Counted from the first letter of the stretch, positions 36,008 through 49,752 are shown. The stretch is DNA of 64,000 nucleotides from Haematococcus lacustris (GCA_030144725.1 JASKMD010000002.1:4653362-4717361); one strand, 5' to 3'. Translations and numbers: made by a program. Notes: generated by a model from the sequence alone, not told the origin.

Positions 36008-37149
36008 GCAGCGGGCGGCTGGAAGGCCGGCAGCTGCGCTGCAAGGGATGTGCTGGGTCTTTGTTTTGGAACATAGCCTCTTCACTGATACTTTGTTGTG
36101 ACACCCCTGCCGCTTTGTCGTTGTCACCTCTTTCCTCCTCCTTTTGTCTTCCTCTTCAGCGGAAGGTTTTCTGGCCCCAATGTCGCGTTGTAAGCGTGCG
36201 ATGTGACCTGTACCCCGCATTGTGTCAGCGGTAGAGGCACTCCCCAAGCCCCAGTGTAACGAGGGAACCGTGTGGAATCAGCCCACGTCTTTCCTGTATG
36301 CTCAGCTCCCGGCGCACTCAACCCGGGCCGGCTCGGGCGGCAAAACCCCAGACTATCTCAAGCTGCCAAGGCAGCAACACAACAAGGCTCAAATACTAAA
36401 GTCCGGCACAGTCCAAGTATTTCCCATGCACTAAGTCAGCAAGACACGTCTCTGCTTGGCTCAGATCACAGCCCAGATCACAACTTAGGAAACCGCAAGG
36501 GCAGTCGGCCACGCTCAACACCTCAAATGCTCAGTTTAGGTTTACGTCCATGTCATGGGGCAGAACCCCTCATCACTCAATGTGTTCAGTCACGCCATGT
36601 GTTGTGACACCAACCTTGTCAACTCCTTCAAACTGCCGGTGCCACATCGTTCTCTGTCACGTCTGACAGACAAAATGAATGTTTGCTTCACTGTTTAATG
36701 TTCACCAATAACCATGACCGAGAAGGTGTCAACTTTACAGGTGAAGAAAGCAACATGATGTACGTCACACCACGTGTTGTCATTTCACCTTGTGTACGTA
36801 GGCGTGAACGCGTAACTAAGCTCATATCATTTCCTTGGCTTACATGTATGTGCCGTCGTGACAAGTGCGTTGCATGTATCTAAATCTAACATTGAAGCTT
36901 GATAACTGCGCCAAATACCGATCACAACTAGGTCTGAATCTCTCAAATACATGGGAAGAATCCCTCATACACGCCATGCCAACATGAAATGGATGCATGC
37001 AAAGCAACAACTCTTCAAATGCACAGTCCATGCTGAAACATATGAGACCAACCCCACGATGAGAACACGTGACACGTCCACTCTGTACCATTGCCACCAC
37101 TCATTCCCATCACCACCTTCAGGCAGCTTCAATCTCAATGACCTTTGCT
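36008..37149. other. Convergent 3' regions of S18 and the six-pass membrane protein
   Basis: S18 3' UTR with TGTAA at 36255-36259; minus-strand TGTAA (TTACA at 36840-36844) 306 bases beyond the stop of the membrane-protein gene. No gene in between. Confidence 0.6.
36255..36259 (+). promoter_or_regulatory. Polyadenylation signal of S18
   Basis: TGTAA, 248 bases after the stop codon. Confidence 0.6.
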
Positions 37150-39922
37150 TCAAACCGCATTGGAGCCATACGCCCCAGCATTGGTTACCACACCCGCTGG
37201 CTGCCCGGCACCTGCACAACCACACAGTCACACAGCCAGAGCCACACGATTTAGCATACTAATCAAACCCGGCATTCCCCATGAAGCAGTTGCCCAAGGA
37301 TTCCCACACCCTCCGACCTTTCCAACTCAGCTTTCCTCAGCTTCTACCTCCACCTACCTCGATAGTCCCCAGTGGTGGTGGCCGGCACCTTGGCTGTGGT
37401 GCTGCGGTACCAGGTGCCCAGCACTTGTTGAGCGATCAGGGCTGACATCTGCACAACAGCAGCGGTAGCAGATACTGATCATGACAAATGGTAAATGGCC
37501 ATGCATGCTGACCAGCAACTGGCCATGCAGGAGCTTCATCTACTGACAAATACAAGTAACCTTGATGCACCGGTCACACAGTTGTCAGATTGTCCAGTGC
37601 GTAACTCACCAGCAGGATGGCCGGGGTGATGTAGTTGAAGATGATGTTCAGCGCGTGCCAAGTGTACCAGTGCCCCGTCAGGATAGGGATCTGCAACAGC
37701 ACACCACAGCCATGCACATGGACCAACCAACTGCCCATGCTGGATTCATCCTTCCACCTGCACCCCATATATTCCCATGTCTAGTACACAATCTAGAGCC
37801 TTTGGAAAACGATTGGGAAAGCGGTCAGCAACCTCCCTTCCTCCACCCTTCACCCTTCACAACCACAGTGTGGCAGGGGTAGGCCAAGCTCACCAGGGAG
37901 AAGAACAGCATCACGCTCCAGGCAAAGATATACGCCAGGGTTGCCATGTCATTGGTGCTGCGGTAAGCACACGAAACACCAAGGTGAGGAAACTGTGCCC
38001 CTACCGCCTTACCACAAACATGCGAGACAACACTGCATCAGCAGCCCCCCACACACACATTGCCATTATCCAGGGTGCTTGAGAGAAGCTAATGCTGTGC
38101 AAGCTGTGCCTAACCCTCCATCACACCATACCAGGTCATGGTGCATTGAAGTGCAGCCAGCGAGCTATGACGCGTGGAGCAGCCACAACCGATTCAGCAG
38201 TCACAACCAGGGTACAGGGACTAGCCATCCATGACATGGTGTGATGCATGCAAGTCAGGGTAACAGGATGACCGCTCACCGTCTGTAGGTAGCGTCACCA
38301 ATCCACACTCCCTTGCCACCGCGATCAAACTTGGGGTATCTGGCATAGTGGGCGGTGAAGGGGCGGCGAATGGCGAGGGAAATCTGCACAGCGGGTCAGG
38401 TCAGACGTGCTAACGACAAGAGGTTGGGCAGGACATAGCGCAGTGGCAAACCCTTCTACTGCCTGCAGAACCGCAGTGATATAGGATATTATACTGCGGC
38501 ATGCGCAGCATGTGCCACATGTGCTACATCTGAGGCTTGCATGACATGTGCTGCATGACGTCATCTTTTAGCTGTGCAAGTGCTAAACAGCATTCACACT
38601 TGCTTTCCTGGCAGAACAGCAGGGTGCTCACTCACGATGGCCGAGGCTGCGAAGATGCCTGGCAGGATGACTGGCCACCACTTGTGAATCTGCAGCATCA
38701 GGGGCCATAGCCGCCAACCCATGTCTTTCAGCCACAGCTGAACTAGTCAACAGCTTTGGCAGAAGGCATGGGGGAAGGGGTCACCCACATGATATCCGCT
38801 CATGTGGATCATGCCACGCAGAATAGGGAAGGCCAGCACACCAACGATGTCCAGGATGGGCCAAATCTGTCCGCAGAAGCAGGAGCAGCAGCAGCAAGCA
38901 GCTGAAATGGGTTGTTAGAGCACATCACACACATCCACCCAACACGTTGTCTGTGTGGTGGCACTAGTGTTGTGGGCTGTGCACATGCCTTTACGCCACA
39001 CTGCCACGCACTACCAGCCGAAAGGTTCACCCATACTGTGCATGACGCTGGTGCAAGACATTGCTTGCTTGCTGTCATTGCACTCACGTGCTTGCGCCGG
39101 CTGTCATAGGCCACTGTGCGCATGATGAGCAGGAAGGCAGCCCAGGCAATGGAGAAGTTGATTGCTGTGGACAGGGCCATGTCCTTGAAGGCAAAGGTCA
39201 CGATGAAGGGGACCAGGGAAAGCAAGATATCCCTGTGCAGCCGAAGTAGGACAGCTGCAGGCTTTTGCATGTCAGTGAAGATGTCAGCGCAAACTTGGCC
39301 TGTCACTACAGCATGGCATGGAAAGTGTCTTACACAGGTGCTGATACTGGTGGTACTGCTGGTGCTGCTGTTGCTAGACACTGCATTGATGGACATTGTT
39401 TTAACAGCGCGTGCAACAGAAGTACGCTCAAATGGCTCGTTCACAACAAAGCAAGGGCCATGATGAGTCGATGCTGTGGTTTTGCCACCATATCCACATC
39501 ACACAGCCGCACCAGCCTGCCTACCGGAATGCAGCTGGAGCCTGCAGCCGCACCTGCTGGACCAATCGTCAAGCGGGTCATGGTACTCCTCGTTCACTTC
39601 AGCGGCGAGCTTGCGCTCTTGCTGGCTAGACACCTGCGCGACGTGGGTATTTACGGGCGGTTCGCCACGTCACGCCCACCCTGCCGAAACTTTGAGCACA
39701 ACCTGCCGAGCATCACGCGCAATGCAGGGGCGACAGGAGCGCAGGGATGGGTGGCAAGCGGAGACTGGGGACACTTACAGAGGTAGCCATTCGGACTGCG
39801 AGGCCTCGAGCTAATTCGCTTGATTTGGCGCCGGAGTACGCTAGCGAACGAAAATTGATGTGCTGTGTGCTTTGTCTTGATGCCGAGGGCTTCCTAGGTG
39901 TTGTTGTCCCAAGTGACGCCAT
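37150..39922 (-). CDS. Six-pass membrane protein of unknown function
   Basis: Exons (minus order): 39922-39779, 39633-39554, 39232-39088, 38866-38789, 38689-38636, 38383-38280, 37957-37894, 37690-37610, 37448-37358, 37211-37150. All phases join: 300 residues. The first 48 residues (MASLGTTTPRKPSASRQSTQ) are Ser/Arg/Thr-rich and resemble an organelle-targeting peptide. After an acidic linker come six hydrophobic segments: about residues 75-93, 95-113, 124-142, 151-170, 212-233 and 239-262. A loop between the fourth and fifth holds RRPFTAHYAR and FDRGGKGVWIGDATYRR. The RPFTxxYAR pattern recalls some bacterial six-pass membrane proteins annotated as septation-protein-like, but I would not transfer a name. 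The gene model is firm (every intron GT-AG, every phase agrees); the function is unknown. Confidence 0.82.
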
Positions 39923-41389
39923 CACCAGGTCACACCTAGGTAAGCGGTTTTATTGTTTCTCCTTCTGGCTGGAGCTAGGCAGGGCTGGGCCATCCAGGGC
40001 CATCCTGCACATCGCATACAAGGATACCACAGTGAGTATCATATCCGTGAGGAAGGAGAAAAAGGATGAGAGGATGCGCGGCACGCGGTGGCACAGAAGC
40101 GGTGGCAGGGGCCGGCCATCGGAAGCCACGCGATAGGCGGGGGAAGGGGCAGGGGCAGGGGGGCAGGGGGGCAGGGAGGCAGGGGCAGGCGGGCAGGGGC
40201 AGGCGGGCAGGGGCAGGGAGCCATGTAGTGTTGTGTCGGGCTATCTTTTTTTGTCTGGCAAAAAATGCGATTGGCGCTTTGCATGTGGGCAGGCATGATA
40301 GCGATTTCCCCTCGTCCCGCGAACCTGCTTACTTCTCAAGCAATGCACCATCGCAAGGCCACCTTGCGCTACCATGTGTAAAGGACAAACATGCTTCGTA
40401 CGTCAGGTTACGAGTGCAGAAGGCTCCCTTGGTAAAAGCATCAGTAGGGAACAGAATGGGATTGGATTGGCCTGGGCGCTCCTTGTTAGCCGCGGCGAAC
40501 CCACTTGATAACGTACTGCGATGGGAGGTGGGACGCTCACAGCACGTCAGAATCAGCCCCGTATGGGTATGCCACCTGTCATCATTTACTCTGCTGCCCG
40601 TACCCCTACATCGCACCACGCTGCACACTATGCTTTTGCATCCGCGGTACATCCCTGGCCGCTGGCCCGAACACTCTGCAGTGTATCCGTCAAGCCATTC
40701 CTCTGCTTAAGAAGTTATGCAAGGCTCTGCTCGTGACGTTGAACATGTGATACGCTGCAAAATGCCACACAGCACTGCATTGCTCACTGCCTTGCTCAGT
40801 GCAGTGCAGAAGAGTTCATCAGGCATGCTCCATCAAGCCATTGCTGACCTTGACCCTTTGCGCTCTCACATGCACTGCACTATCCCACACGCACTGCTGC
40901 CTGCACACTTCCTATGCGTTTTCATAAACTATCCTGCTCTAAATCTTCATGCAGTCCCTCCACTCAGTGTGAGGCTGCTGGCACCAAGTCACACAGTCAC
41001 ACCCAGAATGCAGGCATATGACGTCACTACAGAGCTGGCACACATTACCCTCCCGCTGCCTTCCAGCTTTCCCGCAGCTGCCCTGCACCTGCTGCACAGC
41101 TGCCCCACAGCTTTTGCACATATTGCCCACAGCTGCCCTGCACCCGCCGCACAGCTGCCCCACAGCTTCTTCACATATTGCCCACAGCTGCCCTGCACCC
41201 GCCGCACAGCTGCTCCACAGCTTCTTCAATCGCCCTACATGCTCCAATAGCTACCGCACCGCTGACCCCAACTGCCCCCAAGCTGGCGGGCACCTGCCCA
41301 CCAGCTGCCAGCTAGCTTCCCCACAACTCTACCCCCTCACCTGCTCCCTCCCTCGCCTTGCACGTCACGCATTACCTCCCATCTCCACC
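39923..41389. other. Divergent intergenic region between the six-pass gene and the MLO gene
   Basis: Contains both promoters. A GGGGCAGG minisatellite lies at about 40137-40222, and a tandem repeat of about 54 bases with 2.5 copies (CCCACAGCTGCCCTGCACC units) at about 41085-41225. Long open frames here overlap these repeats and have no domain. No gene seen. Confidence 0.5.
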
Positions 41390-41763
41390 ATGGCTGTACA
41401 GGTGGCTGTACTGTTTGCTGGCTTCATCATCATCACAGTGGCCTGGGAGTGGATCATGGCTTTCCTGTCCTGGTTCACACTTTACACCTCCGGTCGCAAG
41501 CCACTGTGGATCGTGCGTATCAAGAATGAGATATGTGTGAGTGGCATGGTCACACGCATGGTGCACAGCAACGGCATGGTGGAAGGTTGAACATGGAGGA
41601 GAGTGTGGTGCAGCACTACCCAGCTTACCAGAGAGGCCATAGGCAGCAAGGTAGCAGCAGTGCTGGCTCCCACTCTAGTTCAGGCAACCTGACTTGGTAC
41701 AAGCACACCTGCCCGCCTGCCTGCCCGCATGGCTGCCCGCATAGCTACCCGCCCGCCCGCCCG

Positions 41764-41803
<40 letters not shown>

Positions 41804-44800
41804 ACGGACCTGCTGCTGGCCCCCCTGCCCCTGCAGGCCCTGGGCGTCATCACCCTGGTGAGCGTCAGCATTGAGGCTTCTGCCACACCTTCCTCTGCAT
41901 GGCCCAAGAATGGGCAAGGCTGGACACTTCCTGCTGCTGCCATGGCACCCCCTGGCCGGCCTCCCTTGGCCTGCAACATCTCAAACCGCCTGAAGCCCCA
42001 GTCAGGATAGGATAGGGGCAGGGTGTGAGTCACACATTGTCACACCACCGCGCGCAGCCTAAGCAGGCCCCCTCCTCACCCTTGCCTTACTGAGCCGTCT
42101 CCAAAACAGGCAGCCTGGCAGCGGCACGCATCTGACCGCTGCTGTGTGTTCGACTTGCATGACCTCAGGTGCTGTTTGCGTTGACTCCATCGCTGGCCAC
42201 CATCTGCATTGAGGGCACTGCTGACATGTCCTCCCTGTCCACCGACTACCCAGAGCACCAGTGCCCAGATGGCCAGCGGCTGCTGTTCACCAAACATGTG
42301 GGTGCCGGCCTTGTCCCTCTGTACTCCATCCCCTTTCTGAACCCTCTCAACTACCCTGAGCCACACCGCTGGTAGCAAGGCAGCCAGGAGGAGAGCCGGC
42401 ACTAGTGGCGTGACAAGTCCCTCCTTTCGTGTGAGGGTCTGTAGCCCTGAGTCCCCTTGGTGCAGTCCTGCATCCCTCATCACAAAGTGCCCGTCTTGAC
42501 CTCTTAATCGCCTCAAGTGACGCCGCTGGTCAGAAGGCAACAGCCAGGCCTGCTGCAGGGAAGGATGCTTGCACAGGGGTGCGGTCAGACTGCAGGCGTG
42601 TGAGGGCAGCTGGGAGGAATGCCGGCACAACTGGCTTGACAGCAGGCAATCGCATGGGAAGGGGGTTAGTCCAACCCTAACATTAACCCTGTTCCTATCC
42701 CCAACCCCATCCCTATCTTTATCCCTATCCACAACCTTAAGGCAGCAGGCAGCCACATGCCATTTTGCACTGCCGTGGGGGTTCACGCCATGGTCCACCT
42801 GCTGCCGCCCCCTGGCCAGCCAAGTGGTATAGGCAGTTGTATGAGGCCAGCCAGGAGGAATGCCAGCGCCAATGGCGAGACCTTTTCACCCCGTAAACCC
42901 CTTCGCTCCTCCTCTGCCCTAGGAGCTTGCTTGGCCTGCTGCTTCACTGTGCCCTGGCTGCCCTGCCCCTGCCCCTGCCCCTGCCCCTGCCCCTGATGCC
43001 CTCTTCCTCATGACCCTGACCCTGACCCTGACCCCAGATGATCCACGACACCCACATCCTGCTCTTCACCGTGGCCATCGTTCACATCCTGTACACCTGC
43101 GCTACCCTGTACCTGGCGCTTTACAGGGTGGGGCACTCCAGGGGGATCAGGGTGCTGGCGTGTGGGTTAGATGGGGTGGGGTGGGGTGGGGTGTGAGGCT
43201 GAGTGAGGGGTGGAGGAGGTGTGATGACATGGTTTGGCAATTATGGCATCACATGTCTGAGTGCCCATGCAGCCCTCTAAACACCCCCTCTAGACATAAC
43301 ATGCGCACCCACCCACCCTCCCTCCCACCCTCCCTCCCACCCGCCCACCCACCCACCCACCCACCCACCCACCCACCCACCCACCCACCCACCCACCCAC
43401 CCACCCACCCACCCACCCACCCACCCACCCTCCCGCCCACCCACCCACTGACCCACTGACCCACTTTTTGTATTGCAGATGAACCAGTGGGCTAGCTGGG
43501 AGTATGCATCTCGCCACGGCCAGCCTCTTGACCCCGGTCCCAGCCACCTGGCCGCCTGCCTGTGCCCCACTGCCTGGCAGCATGTCCTGCGGGTGCTAGG
43601 CTGGCACTCCTGGAGCAGCGCTCTGAACCACACCATGTACTCCTTGCTGCGTGTCCTATTTAGGTAAGCGACAGCCCGTGCCAGTCCTGATCAGGCAAGC
43701 GACCCCAAGGGCAGGTGTTGGGTAACCGCTGCAGGCGGAGGTGTGGTGGTCTGTGAGAGTGACGCACAGTATACAGGCAGAGCCAAAGCAGGGGGCTGAT
43801 GTGGGGGCCTGAAGGAGGGCAAGCCTTCCAGCTAGCTCCCCTACCCTCCTACCCTCCAGCTAGCCCTCACAGCTCTGTGTTGGTGCGCTGATGCCTGTGT
43901 GGCACTCCCCAGCACTGCCACTGTCACTATTGCTGCCACTGCCATTGGGCCAGCTCGCCCAGACTCCTGCACAGCTCTGCTTTTGTAAGCTGATGCATGT
44001 GTGGCATTTTCCGGCACTGCCACTGTCACTGTTGCTGCCATTGCTGCCATTGGTACAGAGACAAGGGTGAACCAAGCAGCCCTTTCATGCTCTGCAGCAG
44101 GCTCCCCAGTGCTGGCTTCACGTGCTTAGGACATTGCTGCTTGCCACTGCGTGGTGAACCTGATTTGAAAACCACAAAGCTTGGAGTGGCTGGAGCAGTT
44201 GGTGTATCATCATGCTTCTAGGCAGTCCAACAGCCAAGCCTTGCCTTCACAATGACTGGGGCTAGCACTCAGCCATGAGCACTGGCAAGTAGAGGAGGTG
44301 AACCCCGTCATAGGGTTTGATGACGTTGCACCGTTGCATCCCTGGCAGCGCAGCAGTAGTAGTAGGGCCACATACATCACTCCTTGCAGCAATAAGTGTC
44401 AATCTAGGGACATGTCTGCCTGTCTGTCTGTGAGACCCCAGGTCTCACACCCCCAGGTCTCACCCCCCCAGGTCTCACCCCCCCAGGTCTCACACCCCCA
44501 GGTCTCACACCCCCAGGTCTCACACCCCCAGGTCTCACACCCCCAGGTCTCACACCCCCAGGGCACCTCCCCCAAAGGCACCGCTGGCCACCCCGAGCCT
44601 CTCCAGCTCTCCCTTACTGCTGTCCCTCACAGCGCCTCCACCACTGCCCTCACCTCACCTGGCTGCGTGCTGCTCTTCATGCTGTTGGTGCAACAGGCTG
44701 CGCATAGATGAGGTAGCCAGGGACGGGGAGCACCTGCCGCGTCAGTTCAACTTCCTCAACATCCTCCAACAGGCACGCCATGTGCTGGAGACCTTGTCTT

Positions 44801-47800
44801 ACCTCATCGTTCATCTGGATCTGACTGGATCTCATCTGATCTGATCTGGCCAGACCGGACACAACCTCAGCCAACACAACCTGATCTGTCCCAATGCCTG
44901 ACACACAGCTCCACCCGGACCAGCCTGACAGCTAGCCTGCCTGCTGCCCTGCTGCCCTGCTGCCTTGTGGTGCAGCACATGGAGTACGGCTTCAATGAGA
45001 GTGCGGAGCACAGCTGGGCAATGACTAGTGTGATGGCCATCTTCCTGGCCCTGCCGAGCAACCTCAAAGGGCTGTACTGGATGGCAGGGCTGTCGGTGAG
45101 AGACCCCACCTCACTCCACCCAACCCCACCCACCCAACCCAACCCAACCCAACCCAACCCGACCCGACCCAACCCAACCCAACCCAGCCCCATCCTGCTC
45201 CGTCTTCTGGCACATTGGAATATGTTTTGAAGGCATGTTTTATTGTGATGTATGCATGCATGTGGCTTCCCCCTTGATGACCTTAATGCTGCATGGTGTC
45301 AGTATGCATGCTCCATTGACAGGATGGGCTGTGGGTGCAGGGCATTTGCATGTGGCTTGCGAGCAGCAAGCTGCAGAGCGTCATCATCCAGCTTGGAGCC
45401 ACAGTGAGTGCAGCTGCTTCAGCAGACTTACCAGGCAGGCGCCAAGGACAATTGTTGCACTTTACGCCATAAGTGGCAATCAGCACCAGTGTCCAGCACC
45501 CACCCCACCCCACCCCACCCCACCCCACCCCACCCCACCCCACCCCACCCCACCCCACCCCACCCCACCCCACCCCACCCCACCCCACCCCACCCCACCC
45601 CACCCCACCCCACCCCACCCCACCCCACCCCACCCCACCCCACCCCACCCCACCCCACCCCACCCCACCCCACCCCACCCCGCCCCGCCCCGCCCCACCC
45701 CACCCCACCCCACCCCACCCCACCCCCACCCCACCTGACCACCCAGACCTATTTTGACTTCAAGCCCATCCTGGAAGACTACATCGCGGAGCAGCGGCGG
45801 CGCTACCGCCCTCTGACCCGCCACGCCACCTTGGACCCTGCCCTGCGCAAGGGTCCCCACCACCCCCTGGCCTCCTTCCGCACCCACCTCGCCTCCATGG
45901 CTCATGCCGCAGTGGCCCTAGTCAGCCCCGCCCACGGCCGCAGCCCCTCTCCCCCAGCCCCCTGGGAGCACCCCTCCCCCTTAACCCCTGCCTCCCCAGC
46001 CCCCCACCCACAGCCCCAAGGCCTCCCAAACAACCCAACCACCTCTACCCCTCAGCGAGGGGGACAGACCACGCATGCAGTGCCAGCTTTTGAACCTCTG
46101 GCGAGCTTCAAGTTAGGCCAAGCCCAGGGCAGCCAGCCAGCCACCCCCCAGCGTTGGTTGTCGGTCAGAGGCGACCCACACCGGACTGCAGGGGCGAAGG
46201 GGCCAGTGGCTGAGGGGGCAAGCTGTGGGCCGACACGGCCTGGCCTGACCTCTGAGCCGCACCCGCCTGGCCTGCTGCTGGCAGGGGCGGCTGCAGCTGC
46301 TGCCTGGGGGGGGTCGACACGGGCTGGGGGAGGCAGGGCTTGGGCTTGGGCGTCAGGGGGTCAGAAGCGCAACAGGGTCTCACCTGGACCTGTGGCTGAA
46401 GGGCGAGCTTGGAGTGAGGGGTGGGATGCAGGGGCTGGATCTGGGAGCCCAGCAGCAGCAGCAGCAGCAGCAGGGGCTGCAGGGGGGGCACCAGGTGTCG
46501 TGCAGGAGAGGATGCCAGGCACCCTGCCTGGCCCTCTCCCCCCTGCCCCCCCTGCCCCCCCTGCCCACCTCACTCCTCACCTTCCCCACCTCGCCGCCAC
46601 CTCCCTCACCAACATCACCTCCCTCCACGCTGCTAGGGCGCCGGCATGGCTCGACACCACCACCTCCCAGACTCGTCACCCTGAGTCACCACCTGCCTCC
46701 CCTCCCGCCCACCCCCTCCCCCCGGCAACTGCCTTGCACAGCCTGTCCGACTCTGGCTTCAGCTGCCCCTCCCCCTCTCACTCCAGCCCAGACGCCCCCC
46801 GAACACTCAGCCTGGCAGCCCCCAGGCCCCCCCTGCGGCTTGCTGCTGTTGTCCCGGGCGACCCCGCCAGCCCCACGGCGCCTGGGGTCCAGGCCGCTGA
46901 CTATCTCATCCCCAGCAAGCAAGCTGACGTTGCCGACCTGGACAGCTTAGGGTGGGCGCTCAGGGCCCAGGGCTCAGGAGTGATGCAGCTCACCCCTGCC
47001 AGCGTGCGAGCCACCGGGGAGCAGCAGGGCAGGTATGGCCAGCCCAGGGCACCAGGCGCAGGGGAGGCAGCCCGCGCCTCTGGCAGCGAGTGCAGCGCTG
47101 GGGGACCGCCTGCTTTGCCTGACCCGGCCAGGGAGGTGCCAGACAGTGCGGTGCAGGCAGCGACAGAGGGCCCTGTGCGAGGCCTTGCCTCGGAACCTCC
47201 TGCTGCTGAGGGGCAAGGCCTGGGGAAAGAGGAGCTGTACACCCTGCGAACTGAATCTGGAGTCCCACACCCCTTTGCTTTGGAAGCCCCTGAGGCCCCG
47301 GACCCTGCGGCGCCCGCCCTTGACGCCCTTGCCTCTGGGTCGCCTGGCCCTCGCCTGGCCCCTGCTGCCTCCCACCCTGCCGAACCCGCTCCCTCTGACC
47401 CGCCGTCCACTCACACCTCCGTCACCGCCACCCCACTTGCCCCCTTCCTTCTCCCCTGCCCCAGCCTCTCCCCCTCCCGCCTCTCCCCCGCCGCACACAC
47501 ACCAGGCAGCACCCCCTCCCGGCCTTCCCATGCCACCCCGACTGCCAGCCCAAGGGCGGGCAACACCCCCACAAAGGGCGGCAGGGGGGAGGGGGGGCTG
47601 GCCGCTGAGATGCCCCACCCCCCCTGCCTGCTGAACAAACGGTGCAGGGCGGCCCGGTCGGGCCTCAGTGTGCATGTGCAGCTGCCTGAGCCCTGCTCCC
47701 TGTGGGAGGAGGCAGCGGCAGGGGCCACCACCCCAGTCAAGCACAACCAGGTAGGTGGGGGCAGCAACTGCGCAGCTGCCACAAGGCTTGCCCTGCTGCT

Positions 47801-47805
47801 GCTGC

Positions 47806-47845
<40 letters not shown>

Positions 47846-49752
47846 TTGGTTGCTGCAGGTCCAGTGAGTTGTGTTGCTGGGTGCACTGTGTCCCAGGTGG
47901 CGCCAGAGCAAGGGGCCAAGGCTGAGGGCAAGCAGTCCTCCACCAGCCTGCCTGAGCTGGCCGAGTACAGGCAAGGCCTCTGGGTGCAGACAGGCTACGC
48001 ACAAGCCATCCACCTCCAATTACCAGCACGAGCCAACCACCTCCAACCACCAGCACGAGCCAACCACCTTCAACCACCAGCACAAGTGAACCGGCACACA
48101 CATGCTGCCCGCACCCTGAACCCATACTGCAGCTTGTACCTTCACGGGGTGGCAGTTTGAAGCCAGCCTGCTTTGCCCATGGTGTGCTGTTTATGGCTTG
48201 ACTGGCATGGCTGCTGGGGCAGTGAGCTAGGGCACATCATGTGCCTGCCTGTCACTCGTGTTGCTCCAGTCTAAGGCCAGATCAGGAGCATGTGCTGGTG
48301 GCTATTTAGGCAACGCACCACCTGTGCAGTAGTGTTTCTCTTTTCACTACATATAGGGTTGGCAATGGAATGCCATGTTTGCGAGGCTACTGCCACTCGG
48401 TCATATTGTGCAAGCCAAGCACATAGCCGTAGCCCATATGTGGGATGTTGGCATCCCATAGCAAGGCGACACAGGTTGGCCATGGACTAGGGCATTTGCT
48501 GCTGAGAAGGCTGTGAGGAGGCTTGGGCTGTGCTCTCCGGCCAATGTCCCCTGCATCAAAGTCTGTGGCTCGTGCTGTGGCCTGCTCAGGCACCGTGTGG
48601 CCTTCCACTTCGTGAACTCGGCACAGCCAGGCGACCGCCTGCAGCCTAGCTGCCATCAGCTATTCTGGTGGAAGAAGTGAGCACCCACACCCCACCCCGC
48701 ACCGCACCGCACCTGCCTTTACCTGCCTTCACCTGCCTTCACCTGCCATTTCCTGCCACCATCTGCCATCACCTGCCTTCATCTGCCCTCACCTGCCATC
48801 ACCTGCCTTCACCCCACCTTGCCTGGCTTCACTGACTGCCTTGAGCACCTAGCACCGAGACAGACTCTGTCTCAGCAAGCAACTGTCTCCTGAATAGAGC
48901 AGGCGCAGGTGGCAGGCTGCCTGCCTGGCATTGTGTTTGGTGGCACATGCACATGGCACATGTGTATGCGGTCCTGGTGCCAAGGGCTCAAGGCAGTCAT
49001 GTGTATGCGGTCCTACTGCCGCAGTCCACATTTCCTGATGTACCTCTTTCAGCTAAGCTTCATGGAGAACTGCCTGTCCCTCTGCCTCATAAGCTATGGC
49101 CTATACAGTGACCACACCTCTTTCCTTGAGAAGGTGAGACCACCCCCCGCTTCCCCCTTTCCCCTCCCTTCTTCCCCCTCACCCCTCACCCCTCCCACCC
49201 CCCTCCCACCCTCCCTCCCCCTCCCCCCTCCCACCCCCCTCCCCCCTCCCTTCCTTCCCCTTCCCTCCTCCCTTCCTCCCCCTCCCCCCCCTTCCCCCTC
49301 CTGCCTCCCTGCCCTTCCCTCCCCAGCAGCCACGTCTACTTACAGGGTGCAAGCTCTATCACACTGCTCAAGCTTCCCTGACCCTGACCCAGACTGTGCA
49401 TGCGGCCTACCTACCCTCAGGAGGGTTGGCAGCCGGTGGCCTTCCTGATGCTCTTTGACTTCCTCCTCCTCTTCTTCAGGTGCGGCACAGCTGATGGGCC
49501 AGGGCGCGGGGTGATGGCAGTGGGAGCGGGGAGCGGGGAGGGGAGGAAGGCACTGTGTGCCCAGTCGCTGCCATCACTGCTGCCAAGGCTGCCATCACTG
49601 CTGCTGCGCGCAGTGCCTGGTGCCTGCTGCCAGTGTACGCGATAGCTCAGACCGTGTCCACCAGCCATCCTAGGCGACTGATTAAGGAGCTGAAGCGGTC
49701 GAAGCTGGTGGATGAGGAGGAGACCGAAGTGGAGAACGGGGTGGGCGGGTGA
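41390..49752 (+). CDS. MLO-family seven-transmembrane protein with a giant low-complexity loop
   Basis: MLO proteins are plasma-membrane seven-pass proteins with a calmodulin-binding tail, recently linked to calcium influx. Exons: 41390-41536, 41837-41857, 42169-42297, 43038-43127, 43479-43663, 44697-44781, 44976-45095, 45323-45403, 45747-47750, 47897-47970, 48590-48676, 49025-49133, 49421-49479, 49614-49752 (or donor at 49749). Seen: N-terminal WEWIMAFLSWFTLYTSGRK; HDTHILLFTVAIVHILYTC; the MNQWASWEYAS loop; FNFLNIL; LGLYWM-type segment then SSKLQSVIIQLGA; FWWK and PHFLMYLFQLSFMENCLSLC. These follow the MLO order. Exon 9 (668 codons) is Pro/Ala/Ser-rich and sits in a loop that is short in plants. 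The 21-base second exon and the end of exon 3 are less sure; one intron (after 47970) has a GC donor. The C-terminus may instead splice onward (next entries). Confidence 0.8.
43315..43450. repeat. (CCCA)n tetramer array
   Basis: About 130 bases of CCCA/CCCT tetramers in an MLO intron, ending shortly before the acceptor at 43478. Confidence 0.95.
44440..44562. repeat. 15-base tandem repeat CCCCAGGTCTCACAC
   Basis: About eight copies of a 15-mer with small variation, in an MLO intron. Confidence 0.9.
45500..45735. repeat. (CACCC)n pentamer array
   Basis: About 47 units with a short CGCCC patch near 45682. It lies in the MLO intron directly before the giant exon 9. A smaller ACCCA array is at 45117-45185. 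Confidence 0.95.

Noticed and set aside
41085..41225. Possible CRISPR-like array
   Set aside because: Only about 2.5 direct copies of a 54-base unit with no spacers; a plain tandem repeat in a eukaryotic genome.
45408..45746. Upstream extension of the long MLO exon through the CACCC array
   Set aside because: The exon begins after a CAG acceptor at 45746, where MLO similarity resumes; the His/Pro repeat before it is intronic.
47411..48125. Minus-strand frames opposite the long MLO exon
   Set aside because: Shadows of a GC-rich, low-complexity plus-strand exon.
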